NCBI GenBank assembly: GCA_963668655.2
Contig: CAXXPQ010000002.1
Location: 1,116,001-1,180,000 of the forward strand
Origin: G963668655 sp963668655
Lineage (GTDB): Bacteria > Myxococcota_A > SURF-8
DNA length: 64,000 bases
Reading direction: 5' to 3'
Position numbers and translations under genes: made by a program. Positions 9,781 through 18,202 of the stretch are shown here, piece by piece. The notes beneath the pieces are model-generated. The model searched no databases. It had not been told where the DNA came from and saw only the letters and a list, made by a program, of their open reading frames with translations. How positions within the stretch are numbered: position 1 is the stretch's first letter; every line of letters begins with the position of its first letter.

Positions 9781-10404
9781 ATGCGCCTGTTTCGCATCCG
9801 CCCGGCCCTCTGGTTTCTACTGCTTCTATCGCTTCTGTCGGCTTTGGCCCTCGGCGCCTGCTCGGAAGAGGACGACAAGACCGACGCCGACGGCGACCGC
9901 CCTTCCGACGGAGACGTAATCGCCGATGGAGATGAAACGGACGGCGACGACACGACAGACGGCGATCAAATTCCCGACGGAGATGAAACGGATGGAGACG
10001 ACGCTCCCGACGGCGATCAAGCCCCCGACGGAGACGAAAATCCGGATGGAGACGACACGCCCGACGGCGATCAAGCCCCTGACGGGGACGATAGCCCGGA
10101 CGGGGACGCCGACCCGGACGCGAACGAGGAGGACCGGCCCCTGGATTGCGATGTCTACCGGGGCTCGCACCATTACGGCGACCGCCAGGATCCGCTTTCC
10201 AACTGCGCCACGTGCCACGGCTCCGACCTGAAAGGCGGTCGGGGACCAAGTTGCTACGACTGCCACACCAACAACGATCATCAACGGAATCTCGGGGGCA
10301 TCCACCACCTGGCAGGGCAGTGCTGCGAATGGTGCCACGGTCCGGAATCGAGCGGCGGACTGGGCCCGGCCTGCGACCTCTGCCACGGGAGGCGGGGAGA
10401 ATGA
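9781..10404 (+). CDS. Lipoprotein with DGD repeat tract and four CXXCH heme motifs
   Basis: This 207-aa protein starts with ATG at 9781, preceded by GGAGA. The signal peptide ends in lipobox LGAC. A long tandem acidic tract of 'xxDGDxx' units covers about residues 35-110. The C-terminal 90 residues hold CATCH, CYDCH, CEWCH and CDLCH, four c-type heme attachment sites, with extra His residues that could serve as distal ligands. It therefore looks like a small membrane-anchored multiheme cytochrome on an acidic stalk, suitable for electron transfer in the periplasm or at the cell surface. The stop codon overlaps the start of the methyltransferase gene (ATGA). Heme attachment is inferred from motifs only. 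No cytochrome maturation genes are in the window. Confidence 0.82.
   Translation: MRLFRIRPALWFLLLLSLLSALALGACSEEDDKTDADGDRPSDGDVIADGDETDGDDTTDGDQIPDGDETDGDDAPDGDQAPDGDENPDGDDTPDGDQAPDGDDSPDGDADPDANEEDRPLDCDVYRGSHHYGDRQDPLSNCATCHGSDLKGGRGPSCYDCHTNNDHQRNLGGIHHLAGQCCEWCHGPESSGGLGPACDLCHGRRGE
9886..10115 (+). repeat. DGD-encoding tandem repeat tract
   Basis: The tract is made of degenerate 15-18-nt units encoding Asp-Gly-Asp plus two or three variable residues, repeated about a dozen times inside the tetraheme lipoprotein gene. Codons alternate between GAC GGA GAC, GAC GGC GAT and GAT GGA GAT, so the peptide pattern is better conserved than the DNA. Length variation by slippage or recombination would be expected between strains. 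Confidence 0.8.
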
Positions 10405-11345
10405 ATTTCATTCACGGATCCAAAACCCGAACCAAAGCCGCAATAAAGAAAATCCCGGGGGTGAAAACGGCGGTTTCCCTGCTGAGATCGCGGCCGCAAA
10501 CGGAGAATCCTTTCCTGCGCTCGGCTCCTCCCGGCCACTACTATTCCCCCATTCCGGACCTGGAATACGTGCGAACCCGCCGCGAATCGCTGTTTTCCCG
10601 AGCGCGAACCTCCTGCCCGGGCGTCGATCTCGGCCTGGACGGACAGATGGCCCTGATCCGGGAATTCGGAAAGTATTACGGTGAACTGCCCTTTTCAAAA
10701 ACACCGGGAAACGGGCTGCGCTACGGCTTCGACAACCCCAGTTTCGGACACGGTTCGGCCGTCGTTTTGTACTCCGTCCTGCGCCATTTTCAGCCCCGGC
10801 GAATCATCGAGGTGGGATCGGGCCATTCCTCCGCCGCCATGCTCGACGTCAACGACCGGTTTCTTGGCGGAAAGACCCGTTTCACGTTCGTCGAGCCTTA
10901 TCCGGAACGGCTTCTGGAACGAATGAACGCGGAAGATCGGAAGCGGCATGAAATCCGGGTGGATATCGCCCAGAACGTTGCGCCGTCGCTGTTTGCTGAA
11001 CTGGAGAGGAACGACATCCTGTTTATCGATTCCTCGCACGTCGCCAAGATCGGAAGCGACGTGGTTTACCTGCTGACCGAAATTCTGCCGATCCTGCAAA
11101 CCGGCGTCATCGTTCACATTCACGACATCTACTGGCCGTTCGAGTACCCGGAAGACTGGGTGTTCGGCGGCAGAGCCTGGAACGAAGCGTATATGGTGAA
11201 GGCTTTCCTGCAATTCAACGGAGCCTTCCAGATTCTTCTGTTCAATTCCTATCTGGCGATCCACCAGCGGGATTTCATGCAGCGCATGCTGCCGATGTTT
11301 CTGCCCGACGCGGGCAGCAGTCTGTGGCTTCGGAAAATCTCGTAG
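10401..11345 (+). CDS. Class I SAM-dependent methyltransferase
   Basis: The protein is 314 aa from the ATG at 10401, which overlaps the TGA of the cytochrome gene in an ATGA junction. GGGGAG within the upstream gene serves as the ribosome-binding site. The SAM-binding motif I is IIEVGSGHSSAAML (about residue 137), followed by an acidic strand end (FVEPYPERL) and a later IDSSHVAKIGSD segment with an Asp. This is the pattern of Methyltransf_24-type Rossmann methyltransferases. The N-terminal 100 residues are family-specific and lack a signal peptide, so it is cytoplasmic. The substrate is unknown. Such enzymes often act on sugars or polyketides in surface-glycan clusters. The coupling to a secreted cytochrome gene is odd, since the products would sit in different compartments. 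Confidence 0.83.
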   Translation: MNFIHGSKTRTKAAIKKIPGVKTAVSLLRSRPQTENPFLRSAPPGHYYSPIPDLEYVRTRRESLFSRARTSCPGVDLGLDGQMALIREFGKYYGELPFSKTPGNGLRYGFDNPSFGHGSAVVLYSVLRHFQPRRIIEVGSGHSSAAMLDVNDRFLGGKTRFTFVEPYPERLLERMNAEDRKRHEIRVDIAQNVAPSLFAELERNDILFIDSSHVAKIGSDVVYLLTEILPILQTGVIVHIHDIYWPFEYPEDWVFGGRAWNEAYMVKAFLQFNGAFQILLFNSYLAIHQRDFMQRMLPMFLPDAGSSLWLRKIS

Positions 11346-11383
11346 AACGGACCCTTCGTTTTCCGAAAAGGGGTTGCGCGGGC

Positions 11384-13420
11384 CTACTCCGCGCCTTCCG
11401 ACCCGTCCTCTCCCGCTCCATCCAAAACGAGAAAAAGCCCGATTTCCACTTCGGCGGCGGGATAACGCTCGTTTCCGAAAGGCCGGGGAGATAGAATCCG
11501 CGTCGCCATGGGAGCCAGCAAGCGGTGCTTTTCGAAACGGCGGCAGGCGTCCCCTTCATGCAATCCGGGATCGGTGTAACAGGCCAGGCCCCGATAGTAC
11601 AGGCTTCCCGGAAGAATCGTCTTCCGGGCCTCGGCTTCGGTTCGGACCGTCCGGATGCACGCGGACGTTACGCCCAGGGCATGAAGCAGGTTCTCGGGAT
11701 TCTTTAAAGCCACGTCCTCGCTTTCCCGAAAGGCGAAAACCGGGTTGTCGCCGCCGAACGAAGCCGCGTTCTTCTCGATGAAACTCATTTCCCGGTGGAT
11801 GGTGGTGGGCTCCTTCGACAACAGTTCGGGATACAGAAAAGGCGTTCCCGCCAACAACACGGACAGGACCACAAGCGCCGCCCCGGCTTCCCTCTTCCGC
11901 CCCGATTTCCGAAGACCTTCGATGCGCGAGGCGAATCCATAGGCCGCCAGCAGGGCGTAGGGAGTCCAGGCCAGGAACTGATAGTGCGCGGACTGGAATA
12001 TCGGTTGGATGGTGAAGACGTGAAAAAGGAACAGGACCGCCGATAAAAACGCGGAACCAACCAGAAAAAATCGCTTGCGAATCAGCAGTTCCAGTGCTCC
12101 CAGTCCCGCGAACAACATCAGAAACCAGGGAGTGAAATCCGGATGAAAGAACAGATTTCCCCGGGACAGGCCCAAAACCGCCTGCAGGGTCGCGCCTGCA
12201 TCCAGAAAGCTTTCCGTCTGCCAGCCGAGCAGCCCCGCGATCCAGACGTAATTCGGCGCCAGAAAGGCCGCCAGCGCGCCGCCGGCCGCCAGCAGCGAAG
12301 CGACGTTCAGCGTCCGCCGCCACCCCACCGCCGCATACGCCAGAAATCCGATCACCGGCAGCACCACGAACTCGGCGCGCGTCATCATCGCCAGTCCCAA
12401 CGCCAGCGCCGCCAGCAGAACACGCGAATAACGCCAGGCCGCGGATTCGGAGTGAAAAAAGGACAGCCCCACCAGAAAAGCCGTAAACGCGGGAACGTGG
12501 GAAGAATCCGAACGGACGGTTCGCAGCCAGAGCGGCATGGACACCAGAATCAACGTCAGCAGAAAGGCGAACAGGCGGGAATCCGTCCAATCCCGGGCCA
12601 GGCGGTAGGCCAGCACGAGCGCCAGCAGGGCGCAAAGGAATATCGCCGCGTACAACGAGGCCGGACCGGCGTCCGAAAACCCGGCCGTAAGCATCTGGAA
12701 GCCGGGAAAGCCGAAACCGTACACGTCGGGCAGGTCTCCGCGCCCGAGATCCGTGGGAAGAAAGTGCAGCTTCATGTCCAGGGGAATCCCGGGAATCCAC
12801 AGGGCATGCCCCAGAAGCAGCAGAACCGGAATCAGCAGCACGGCGTCTTCCCGATGCCAGTTCGATGTCAAAAGCGATCCGATCCCCGCCAGGAAGATCA
12901 GAAGCCAGCAGACGCCCAGAAGGAAAAGAAACCGCCTCATGCCCTCGGGCGACAGCCTCGGCATGGCGTCGGGACGGTGCCGAGCCGGTTCCCATCGCCA
13001 GATTCCCCGTTTTCCGACGGACAATATCGCCTGTTTCAAGTGCTCCACGTCGAGATCGGCGGGAATCTCCGATGCTTCCGCAAGCACCATCTCGTCCGCT
13101 TTGCCGACACGCCCGGGAGCGAAATGGAGGCGCAACCCCGGTTTGGGCGTTTCCGCCGCCCACGAGAAATCGATGCTTCCCGGTCCCATGCGCATGGAGA
13201 CGTCGGACAGGCCGAGTTCCTTTCCGACCGCTTGCGCCGCGGCGAGCATCTCCGGGACTCGTCCCTGATCCACCCGGGCCTCCGGCGGCGCGCGTAAAAT
13301 CAGCCCGAACCCCGTCCAGGAACAGGCAATCGCCAGGAGAAACAGGAGCGCGGCCAGGGAAATATCCAGCCGCTTTGCGGTCGTTCCATTCCACGCGCCC
13401 GTCGTTCGCGAATCGCCCAA
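11384..13420 (-). CDS. Polytopic membrane protein, probable GT39/ArnT-like glycosyltransferase
   Basis: This 678-aa protein has one N-terminal transmembrane segment (about residues 20-42), a soluble stretch of about 130 residues, then many hydrophobic helices to about residue 530 and a soluble C-terminal tail. A charged loop after the second helix (around LPTDLGRGDLPD) and the RAEF motif between helices resemble lipid-linked sugar transferases of the GT39/ArnT/PMT group, but I cannot see an unambiguous catalytic Asp-Glu pair. The start is a TTG at 13420 with AAAGG upstream; no ATG is available near the N-terminus. It follows the phosphoesterase gene by 46 nt on the same strand. If the family call is right, it adds a sugar from a polyprenyl carrier on the periplasmic side. 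Confidence 0.65.
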   Translation of the reverse strand: MGDSRTTGAWNGTTAKRLDISLAALLFLLAIACSWTGFGLILRAPPEARVDQGRVPEMLAAAQAVGKELGLSDVSMRMGPGSIDFSWAAETPKPGLRLHFAPGRVGKADEMVLAEASEIPADLDVEHLKQAILSVGKRGIWRWEPARHRPDAMPRLSPEGMRRFLFLLGVCWLLIFLAGIGSLLTSNWHREDAVLLIPVLLLLGHALWIPGIPLDMKLHFLPTDLGRGDLPDVYGFGFPGFQMLTAGFSDAGPASLYAAIFLCALLALVLAYRLARDWTDSRLFAFLLTLILVSMPLWLRTVRSDSSHVPAFTAFLVGLSFFHSESAAWRYSRVLLAALALGLAMMTRAEFVVLPVIGFLAYAAVGWRRTLNVASLLAAGGALAAFLAPNYVWIAGLLGWQTESFLDAGATLQAVLGLSRGNLFFHPDFTPWFLMLFAGLGALELLIRKRFFLVGSAFLSAVLFLFHVFTIQPIFQSAHYQFLAWTPYALLAAYGFASRIEGLRKSGRKREAGAALVVLSVLLAGTPFLYPELLSKEPTTIHREMSFIEKNAASFGGDNPVFAFRESEDVALKNPENLLHALGVTSACIRTVRTEAEARKTILPGSLYYRGLACYTDPGLHEGDACRRFEKHRLLAPMATRILSPRPFGNERYPAAEVEIGLFLVLDGAGEDGSEGAE

Positions 13421-13466
13421 AGCCGCCGCCTTTCGTTTCCCTGACCCGTTTTATATATAGCCGTTC

Positions 13467-14537
13467 TTATCCGAAGAAGTCCTCGGTGGGGTGGGTCTGA
13501 CCCTTCCAGTGTTTCAGCGAGGCCAGCCAGCGCCGTCCGTTCCATTCCAGCTTGGCGTAGGTGAAAACCTCCTGGTATCCCAGATGCGCGATGTCCAGGT
13601 TAATCATCTGGTTCCAGCAGCCGGTGTTCAGGTACTCCTGATTGGGGGCGAAACGCCGGTAAAGCGGGTGATGGGTGTGGCCGAAGATCACCATGCGGGT
13701 GTCGGCCCGCTTTAGAATGCGGCGGGCCGCGTGCAGTTCCGGGTTGCCTTTCACCTGCCGCAGCATACGCATGGCCGTGGGCCAGCCGAACCGGCGGTTG
13801 CCGATGCGTCCGAAGATCAGCGAAAGAATCGTGAACATCGTCAACCCGCTGATGGTGCGCACGAAGATCCAGAAATCGTGAACGGCGGCCCAGATCAGGT
13901 AGTTGCGAAAAGGCTTCACGAAAGAGACGTAGTTCCGGTGCTTCTTGAACGGCAGCACGAAACGGATATAGAAAAAGGTGGCCCAGGGGAGATTCAGGAT
14001 GGATTTTTCAAGCCCCTTGGAAAGAAAGGGCAAGCGCGGATCCACGTAATGCACCGGCTCGTAGCGGTCGCCGTGCTCCACGTGAATGTTATCGAAGACA
14101 TAGGCTCGGCTGACGACCTCCACGTCCCGGCCGAAAATCTCCCGGATGCGTTCCTTCACCGCCGGCCAGGCCAGCCCCGCGTCGTGGTTTCCCACCGTGA
14201 ACACGAGCCGCTTGCCTTCCCGTTCCCGAAAGGCCTGGAGCGCCGCGACCACTTGCGGATGGCCGTCCACGATGCGGGCGAGCTGCCTCAGCGAGATCTC
14301 TTCCGTCACGTCCGTGGGAACCAGGCCGTCCACCGGGGTCTGGATCATGTTGAAGAAATCGCCGTTCAGGATCAGTTCGACCTCGGCGTTGGTGTAGTCG
14401 CCCGTTGAGTAATATTCCAGAAATTCGATGAAACGCTCGTCGAAGATGAAATCCTCCAGCGTGTTCAGTGAACCGTCTTCGTTCCGGCGTCCGGTCCCCA
14501 GATGAAAGTCGGAAGCGATCAGCTTGATGCGGCGCAT
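13467..14537 (-). CDS. Calcineurin-like metallophosphoesterase
   Basis: The protein is 356 aa. It carries the five-block metallophosphoesterase signature: ASDFHLG (residues 8-14), NGDFF (about 61-65), GNHDAG, a later His, and FGHTHHP near residue 265, giving the two-metal site. It is about 100 residues longer than LpxH, so it is better called a generic family member. I prefer the ATG at 14537 with GAAGG upstream; a TTG at 14543 would overlap the previous stop as TTGA. It lies 2 nt after the AI-2E transporter gene, so the two are surely co-transcribed. There is no signal peptide, so it is probably cytoplasmic or peripheral to the inner membrane. The substrate is unknown. Confidence 0.85.
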   Translation of the reverse strand: MRRIKLIASDFHLGTGRRNEDGSLNTLEDFIFDERFIEFLEYYSTGDYTNAEVELILNGDFFNMIQTPVDGLVPTDVTEEISLRQLARIVDGHPQVVAALQAFREREGKRLVFTVGNHDAGLAWPAVKERIREIFGRDVEVVSRAYVFDNIHVEHGDRYEPVHYVDPRLPFLSKGLEKSILNLPWATFFYIRFVLPFKKHRNYVSFVKPFRNYLIWAAVHDFWIFVRTISGLTMFTILSLIFGRIGNRRFGWPTAMRMLRQVKGNPELHAARRILKRADTRMVIFGHTHHPLYRRFAPNQEYLNTGCWNQMINLDIAHLGYQEVFTYAKLEWNGRRWLASLKHWKGQTHPTEDFFG

Positions 14538-14539
14538 AC

Positions 14540-15616
14540 TCAACCTTCGCGGAAATATTCGGTATTCCGATAAAGTTCTTTCAAGCGACCCAGAAGGATC
14601 TTGACCACGGCGGCTAAAGGCACGGCAATGAGAATCCCGGTAAAGCCCATCAGTTCCCCGGCCAGAAGCAGCGCCAGAATCACCGCCACGGGAGAAAGCC
14701 CCACCTTGTCGCCCACGATTTTCGGGGTGAGCACGAAGGATTCCAGCGTCTGAACGATGGCGAACGTAATGCCCAGACCGATCAGCGGCCCCGCGCCCTG
14801 CCAGTCCAGCAGACAGAGAATCAGGGAAAGCCCCACGCCCACCACGGAACCCAGATAGGGAATGAAGGCCACCGCCCCGGCGACGAGCCCCACCAGAAAG
14901 CCCAGGGGAACGCCGGAGACGGCGAATCCGATGGCGTACAGAAGTCCCATCGCCAGGCAGACGATCAGCTGGCCGTGCAGAAATCCCGCCAGCACGCCGT
15001 CGATCTCCCGGAAGAGTTCCACCGTGCGGTCCCGGTGGCGGGGAGGAATGTAATCCAGCGGAATGATTTTGATTTCATCGAAATCCCGCAGGAAATAGAA
15101 CGTGAAGATGGGCACCAGGGCCGCCGTCACGAAAACGCTCACTACCGCGAAGGTTCCCGAAAAGGCCCGGCCGATCAGTCGCGCCGCCAGGGCCGCGCCG
15201 TCGCCGCTGAAATTGCGGCCCCATTCGGCCATTTTTTCCGTGGCCTGAGCCATGAGCGCCGAGATCTCCTGGCCGCTGACCCGTTCCAGCCAGGGCACCA
15301 GACGCTCGCGAAGCGTGGACAGAAGCCCGGGAAGGCGCTCCAGAAAGCGTTCCAGTTCGGAGCCGATCAGCGGCACGAAAATCAGAAGGAAAAGGGCGGA
15401 AAAGAGAAGAAAAACGGCCAGAAGGATCACGATTGCGGTGCTGCGTCCGATCTTGCGGGCCTCGAATCGATCCACCAGCGGATCCAGAAAATAGGCCAGC
15501 ATGAACGAAAGCGCCACGGGAAAGAGGGCCTGACGCAGGACGTAAACCATCGCCAGGGCGGCCAATCCGCCGATCCACAGAAAGATTCGAACCCTTGATA
15601 CGTTTTTCTCGTTCAC
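14540..15616 (-). CDS. AI-2E family transporter (UPF0118)
   Basis: This 358-aa polytopic protein has the family layout: two N-terminal helices (FLWIGGLAAL, ALSFMLAYFLDPLVDRFE), a long periplasmic amphipathic region (about residues 85-150), and a C-terminal bundle with the conserved PLGFLVGLVAGAVAFIPYLG and GDKVGLSPV segments. Members are inner-membrane exporters or Na+/H+ antiporters; only a few are linked to autoinducer-2. The start is GTG at 15616 with a strong GGAGGG site. It is the first gene of a transporter-phosphoesterase-glycosyltransferase run on the minus strand. The family assignment is very secure; the substrate is open. Confidence 0.92.
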   Translation of the reverse strand: MNEKNVSRVRIFLWIGGLAALAMVYVLRQALFPVALSFMLAYFLDPLVDRFEARKIGRSTAIVILLAVFLLFSALFLLIFVPLIGSELERFLERLPGLLSTLRERLVPWLERVSGQEISALMAQATEKMAEWGRNFSGDGAALAARLIGRAFSGTFAVVSVFVTAALVPIFTFYFLRDFDEIKIIPLDYIPPRHRDRTVELFREIDGVLAGFLHGQLIVCLAMGLLYAIGFAVSGVPLGFLVGLVAGAVAFIPYLGSVVGVGLSLILCLLDWQGAGPLIGLGITFAIVQTLESFVLTPKIVGDKVGLSPVAVILALLLAGELMGFTGILIAVPLAAVVKILLGRLKELYRNTEYFREG

Positions 15617-15719
15617 GGGCCCTCCTCGAACGGGAAAACGCGTGATCGAGGCGCGCGCTTCCCCGAATCGTCAACCGTTGCGGCGACCGGAGCCGGAAAG
15701 CGACGCCGGGCGTCCGGTC

Positions 15720-16574
15720 CTACCAGGCGAATCCCAGGTACGGGCAGACGGTCCAGTAAAATCCCGTCCCCCAGTAGGCGATCTGATCGCTCACCGCCGC
15801 GCCCAGGGTGAGTTCGCCGCCCAGCAGGAAATAGGCGGGATTCTTGGCTTTCGGGTTCATGGCCCACTTGTGCCGGTAACCCACTTCCACCACCGGGGTG
15901 ATGAGATCCACCGCGTGGCCATAGCCGGAACGGTTGAAGACCAGAACGTTGTAAGGAAGCATCTCCTTCGGCACCAGATGTTCCCGCAGGGGATCGGGGT
16001 TCTTGAAAATGTGGATGATCTGAAGGCCCGGCCCCACGTACAGGCCGGAGGGAGCGTCGCCGAAGGGATAATAGTGAAACACGAAACCGAAATCGAAGCT
16101 GAAGCCGATGTTGTTCGGAATGGTCTGAAGAGCGGCCCAGCGGGCGTTGATGCCGAATTTCTTGCTGGCGAGTTCCGCCTGGACGCCGAAGTTGGCGATT
16201 TTCTTGGGGCCGATCATTCCGAACGTGATGCGGTTCATGACCGAAATGGTGGAAAAGCCGGCCGGCATGCCGCCGCTCTCTTCGGCTTTCTTTTCGCCGG
16301 GTTCCTCTTTTTTCTCCGGTTCCTCGCTCAAGAACGCCTCCATCTCGGCATCGGAGGCCTCGGCCTTGGGGGTCTCGGCGGATGCTTCGGCGGCGGGGGC
16401 GGAAGGTTCGGCCGCCTTGGGCGACTCCGGAGTTCCCTTTGCCTTTTCCAGGGCTTGGGCGGCCTTCTCGGCGGCCTGGGTCGAACCGTCCGTCTGGGCG
16501 AACGCGGCGTTTCCCGGCGACAACACGCAAAGCAGAACGATACCGGCCAGCGCAATCAACATTCGTTTCGCCAT
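15720..16574 (-). CDS. Predicted outer-membrane beta-barrel protein
   Basis: The protein is 284 aa from the ATG at 16574, which has GGGAG six bases upstream; an in-frame start four codons earlier lacks this. The signal peptide ends near NAAFA/Q. A linker rich in Ala, Glu, Lys and Pro (about residues 25-95) precedes alternating hydrophobic strands with aromatic girdle residues and a final C-terminal aromatic residue (GFAW), as expected for an outer-membrane barrel assembled by BAM. Conserved names cannot be assigned. It follows the 31-codon membrane peptide gene by 37 nt, under the same promoter. The layout of charged linker plus barrel is shared with the protein at 54134-55030, although the sequences are not obviously related. 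Confidence 0.75.
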   Translation of the reverse strand: MAKRMLIALAGIVLLCVLSPGNAAFAQTDGSTQAAEKAAQALEKAKGTPESPKAAEPSAPAAEASAETPKAEASDAEMEAFLSEEPEKKEEPGEKKAEESGGMPAGFSTISVMNRITFGMIGPKKIANFGVQAELASKKFGINARWAALQTIPNNIGFSFDFGFVFHYYPFGDAPSGLYVGPGLQIIHIFKNPDPLREHLVPKEMLPYNVLVFNRSGYGHAVDLITPVVEVGYRHKWAMNPKAKNPAYFLLGGELTLGAAVSDQIAYWGTGFYWTVCPYLGFAW

Positions 16575-16611
16575 GGTTTCTCCCACAGGATTTGAGTGGT
16601 TTCGGGCGGAA

Positions 16612-16707
16612 TCAGCGATGTTTCTTCATGTAACGGCTTGCCAGGTACACACTGAGAATGCACCCGAAACCCGTATACCCGAATACCAGATAATAGTACC
16701 AGTCCAT
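16612..16707 (-). CDS. 31-aa single-pass membrane peptide
   Basis: A short frame starts with ATG at 16707, with CCGGA eight bases upstream, and ends with TGA at 16612. The peptide begins MDWYYYLVFGYTG, continues with a hydrophobic core including one Cys and two Gly, and ends with the basic tail RYMKKHR. This is one transmembrane helix with positive-inside charges at the C-terminus (N-out). It sits between a good sigma-70 promoter (16749-16777) and the barrel gene, 37 nt from that gene's start, so it would be the first gene of the mRNA. The size resembles small accessory subunits such as CcmD or YbgT, but the sequence does not match them well enough to name it. Confidence 0.55.
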   Translation of the reverse strand: MDWYYYLVFGYTGFGCILSVYLASRYMKKHR

Positions 16708-16748
16708 TGTTTTTTCCGGGGCGGAAAGTCCAGATTCTTCGACGCTGC

Positions 16749-16777
16749 ATCATAGCCATTCCGCTGCCAAAATGCAA
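16749..16777 (-). promoter_or_regulatory. Sigma-70-like promoter for the peptide-barrel operon
   Basis: On the minus strand, TTGCAT and TATGAT are separated by exactly 17 nt. The -10 box lies about 42 nt upstream of the 31-codon gene's ATG. This is the best promoter match in the region. Confidence 0.6.
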
Positions 16778-17008
16778 TATATTCTTGATTCGGACTCGCA
16801 TGAACCCCTTTGAATTTCCGTTCGTCGTTTCAGGGGTGAATGATCCGATGGTTTTCTCAACATCCTCTTTCCAAGGTTCCGCCTGCGCCGTGGCGCACAA
16901 ATCGGGATTTTTCGGATGGACGCCTCCCGCCTCGCCCATTCCTTGAGGAAACGAAACGGCAAAATCGGCCAATGGAAGGATTTCAGAGGAGTTTCCGAAG
17001 TCCGGGGC

Positions 17009-17038
17009 TTGCCAAACGGCCCTGGGACGGGGTACAAT
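17009..17038 (+). promoter_or_regulatory. Sigma-70-like promoter for the Cys-rich lipoprotein
   Basis: TTGCCA and TACAAT are separated by 18 nt. The -10 box is 74 nt upstream of the ATG at 17113. Confidence 0.5.
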
Positions 17039-17112
17039 TCCGTATCCGGGCGGAACCTTCCGGTCGAAGGGATGTTTCGCCCGTATCCGATCATCGTTTT
17101 CCGGAGGAACCC

Positions 17113-18189
17113 ATGAAAATCACTTCCCTGGCCCTGTCGTGCATGTTGGTCTGGCTGGCGGCGTTTTCGTTTTCGGCCTGCAACGAGGAAAGCGCGGACG
17201 AGGACGGCGACGCGGCTCTCGATCCCTGCTCGGACGACAACGACTGCCGGATCGGCTTCCGCTGTCTGAACGGATCCTGCGTTTCCACGCAGTGCGCCAC
17301 CGACAGCGACTGCCTGAACGGCGAAACCTGCTCCATTCAAAGCGGCGCGTCCGTGGGCGTCTGCCGGGAAATCTCGAACGACGGCGACGAAAACACGGAC
17401 GGCGACGTGTCCGTGGACGGCGACGAGAATCAACCCGTTGAAATCTGCACCATGGGCCAGAACCGCTGTCGTAACGACGAGTTGCAGCTTTGCCAGATTC
17501 TGCACGGCCGGCTGGACTGGACCTTCGTGACCGAATGCGAGAACGGCTGCGCGAACGGAGCCTGCCTGTCGGGAGACGGAGACGCGGACACGGCCAAGGT
17601 CTGCAACCCGGGCGCCAAGCAATGCATGTACAACAACGTGGAAAAGTGCAACGATTACGGCACGGAATGGATGGTGGAGGATCCCTGTCCGGATCAGCAG
17701 AAAATGTGCCGGGAGGCCCTGCCGGACGCCTGGTGCGGCGAACCGGAAATCTGCGGAGCGGGCATGCGCAAGTGCGACGGCGGGCAGAACGCCGTGCTGG
17801 AATGCAACGATGACGGAACCGCCTGGGTTCTGGTGCAGTACTGCACGGGAACCCAGGTGTGCGACGAGAATCAATCGCCGATCCAGTGCATGGGCGTTCA
17901 GGTCTGCACCCCCCGGCGGCTGCGCTGCATGAACAACGCGGTGGAGGAATGCAAGTCCGACGGATCCACCTGGCAGCTCGTCCGGAACTGCGGCACGGAG
18001 ACCTGCGCCTGCGGCAACATGGTCGCCGGGGAATGCACCCAGGCGGACTGCATTTCGGACCCGCCCTGTGAGGCGATGAGCTTCGGTTGCCAGGGCGACG
18101 AGGTGGTCATGTGCTCGGGCTACGGCTGGATTCCCTGGACGGACTGCGCCGAAAGCAGCCAAACTTGTGTGGACGGTGCGTGCCAGTAA
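17113..18189 (+). CDS. Cys-rich repeat lipoprotein with DGD linkers
   Basis: This 358-aa protein starts with ATG at 17113 after GGAGGA. The lipobox is FSAC, followed by acidic sequence with DGD. A DxxDC-type Cys module comes first (about residues 38-90), then a second DGD linker. Then about six copies of a 35-45-residue repeat follow, with the pattern C-x5-C-x(6-8)-C-x(4-6)-G-x-x-W-x(4-6)-C-x(3-6)-C (for example RCMNNAVEEC followed by STWQLVRNC). Paired cysteines imply disulfide-bonded small domains outside the cytoplasm. The same repeat appears once in the lipoprotein at 22474. This looks like a surface binding or structural protein; the ligand is unknown. It is a single-gene transcript with its own promoter, and inverted repeats follow the stop. 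Confidence 0.82.
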   Translation: MKITSLALSCMLVWLAAFSFSACNEESADEDGDAALDPCSDDNDCRIGFRCLNGSCVSTQCATDSDCLNGETCSIQSGASVGVCREISNDGDENTDGDVSVDGDENQPVEICTMGQNRCRNDELQLCQILHGRLDWTFVTECENGCANGACLSGDGDADTAKVCNPGAKQCMYNNVEKCNDYGTEWMVEDPCPDQQKMCREALPDAWCGEPEICGAGMRKCDGGQNAVLECNDDGTAWVLVQYCTGTQVCDENQSPIQCMGVQVCTPRRLRCMNNAVEECKSDGSTWQLVRNCGTETCACGNMVAGECTQADCISDPPCEAMSFGCQGDEVVMCSGYGWIPWTDCAESSQTCVDGACQ

Positions 18190-18202
18190 GGTGGGAAGAA
18201 TT

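Larger units (their letters stand above)
16708..17112. other. Divergent intergenic region, 405 nt
   Basis: The stretch separates the minus-strand membrane peptide and barrel operon from the plus-strand Cys-rich lipoprotein. It contains one sigma-70-like promoter for each side (16749-16777 minus, 17009-17038 plus). The middle part is lower in GC than the genes. I see no further gene, terminator or repeat. Confidence 0.6.

Noticed and set aside
12143..13297. 384-codon plus-strand frame opposite the membrane protein gene
   Set aside because: It is Gln/Arg/His-rich, which is what the reverse of hydrophobic codons gives in GC-rich DNA.
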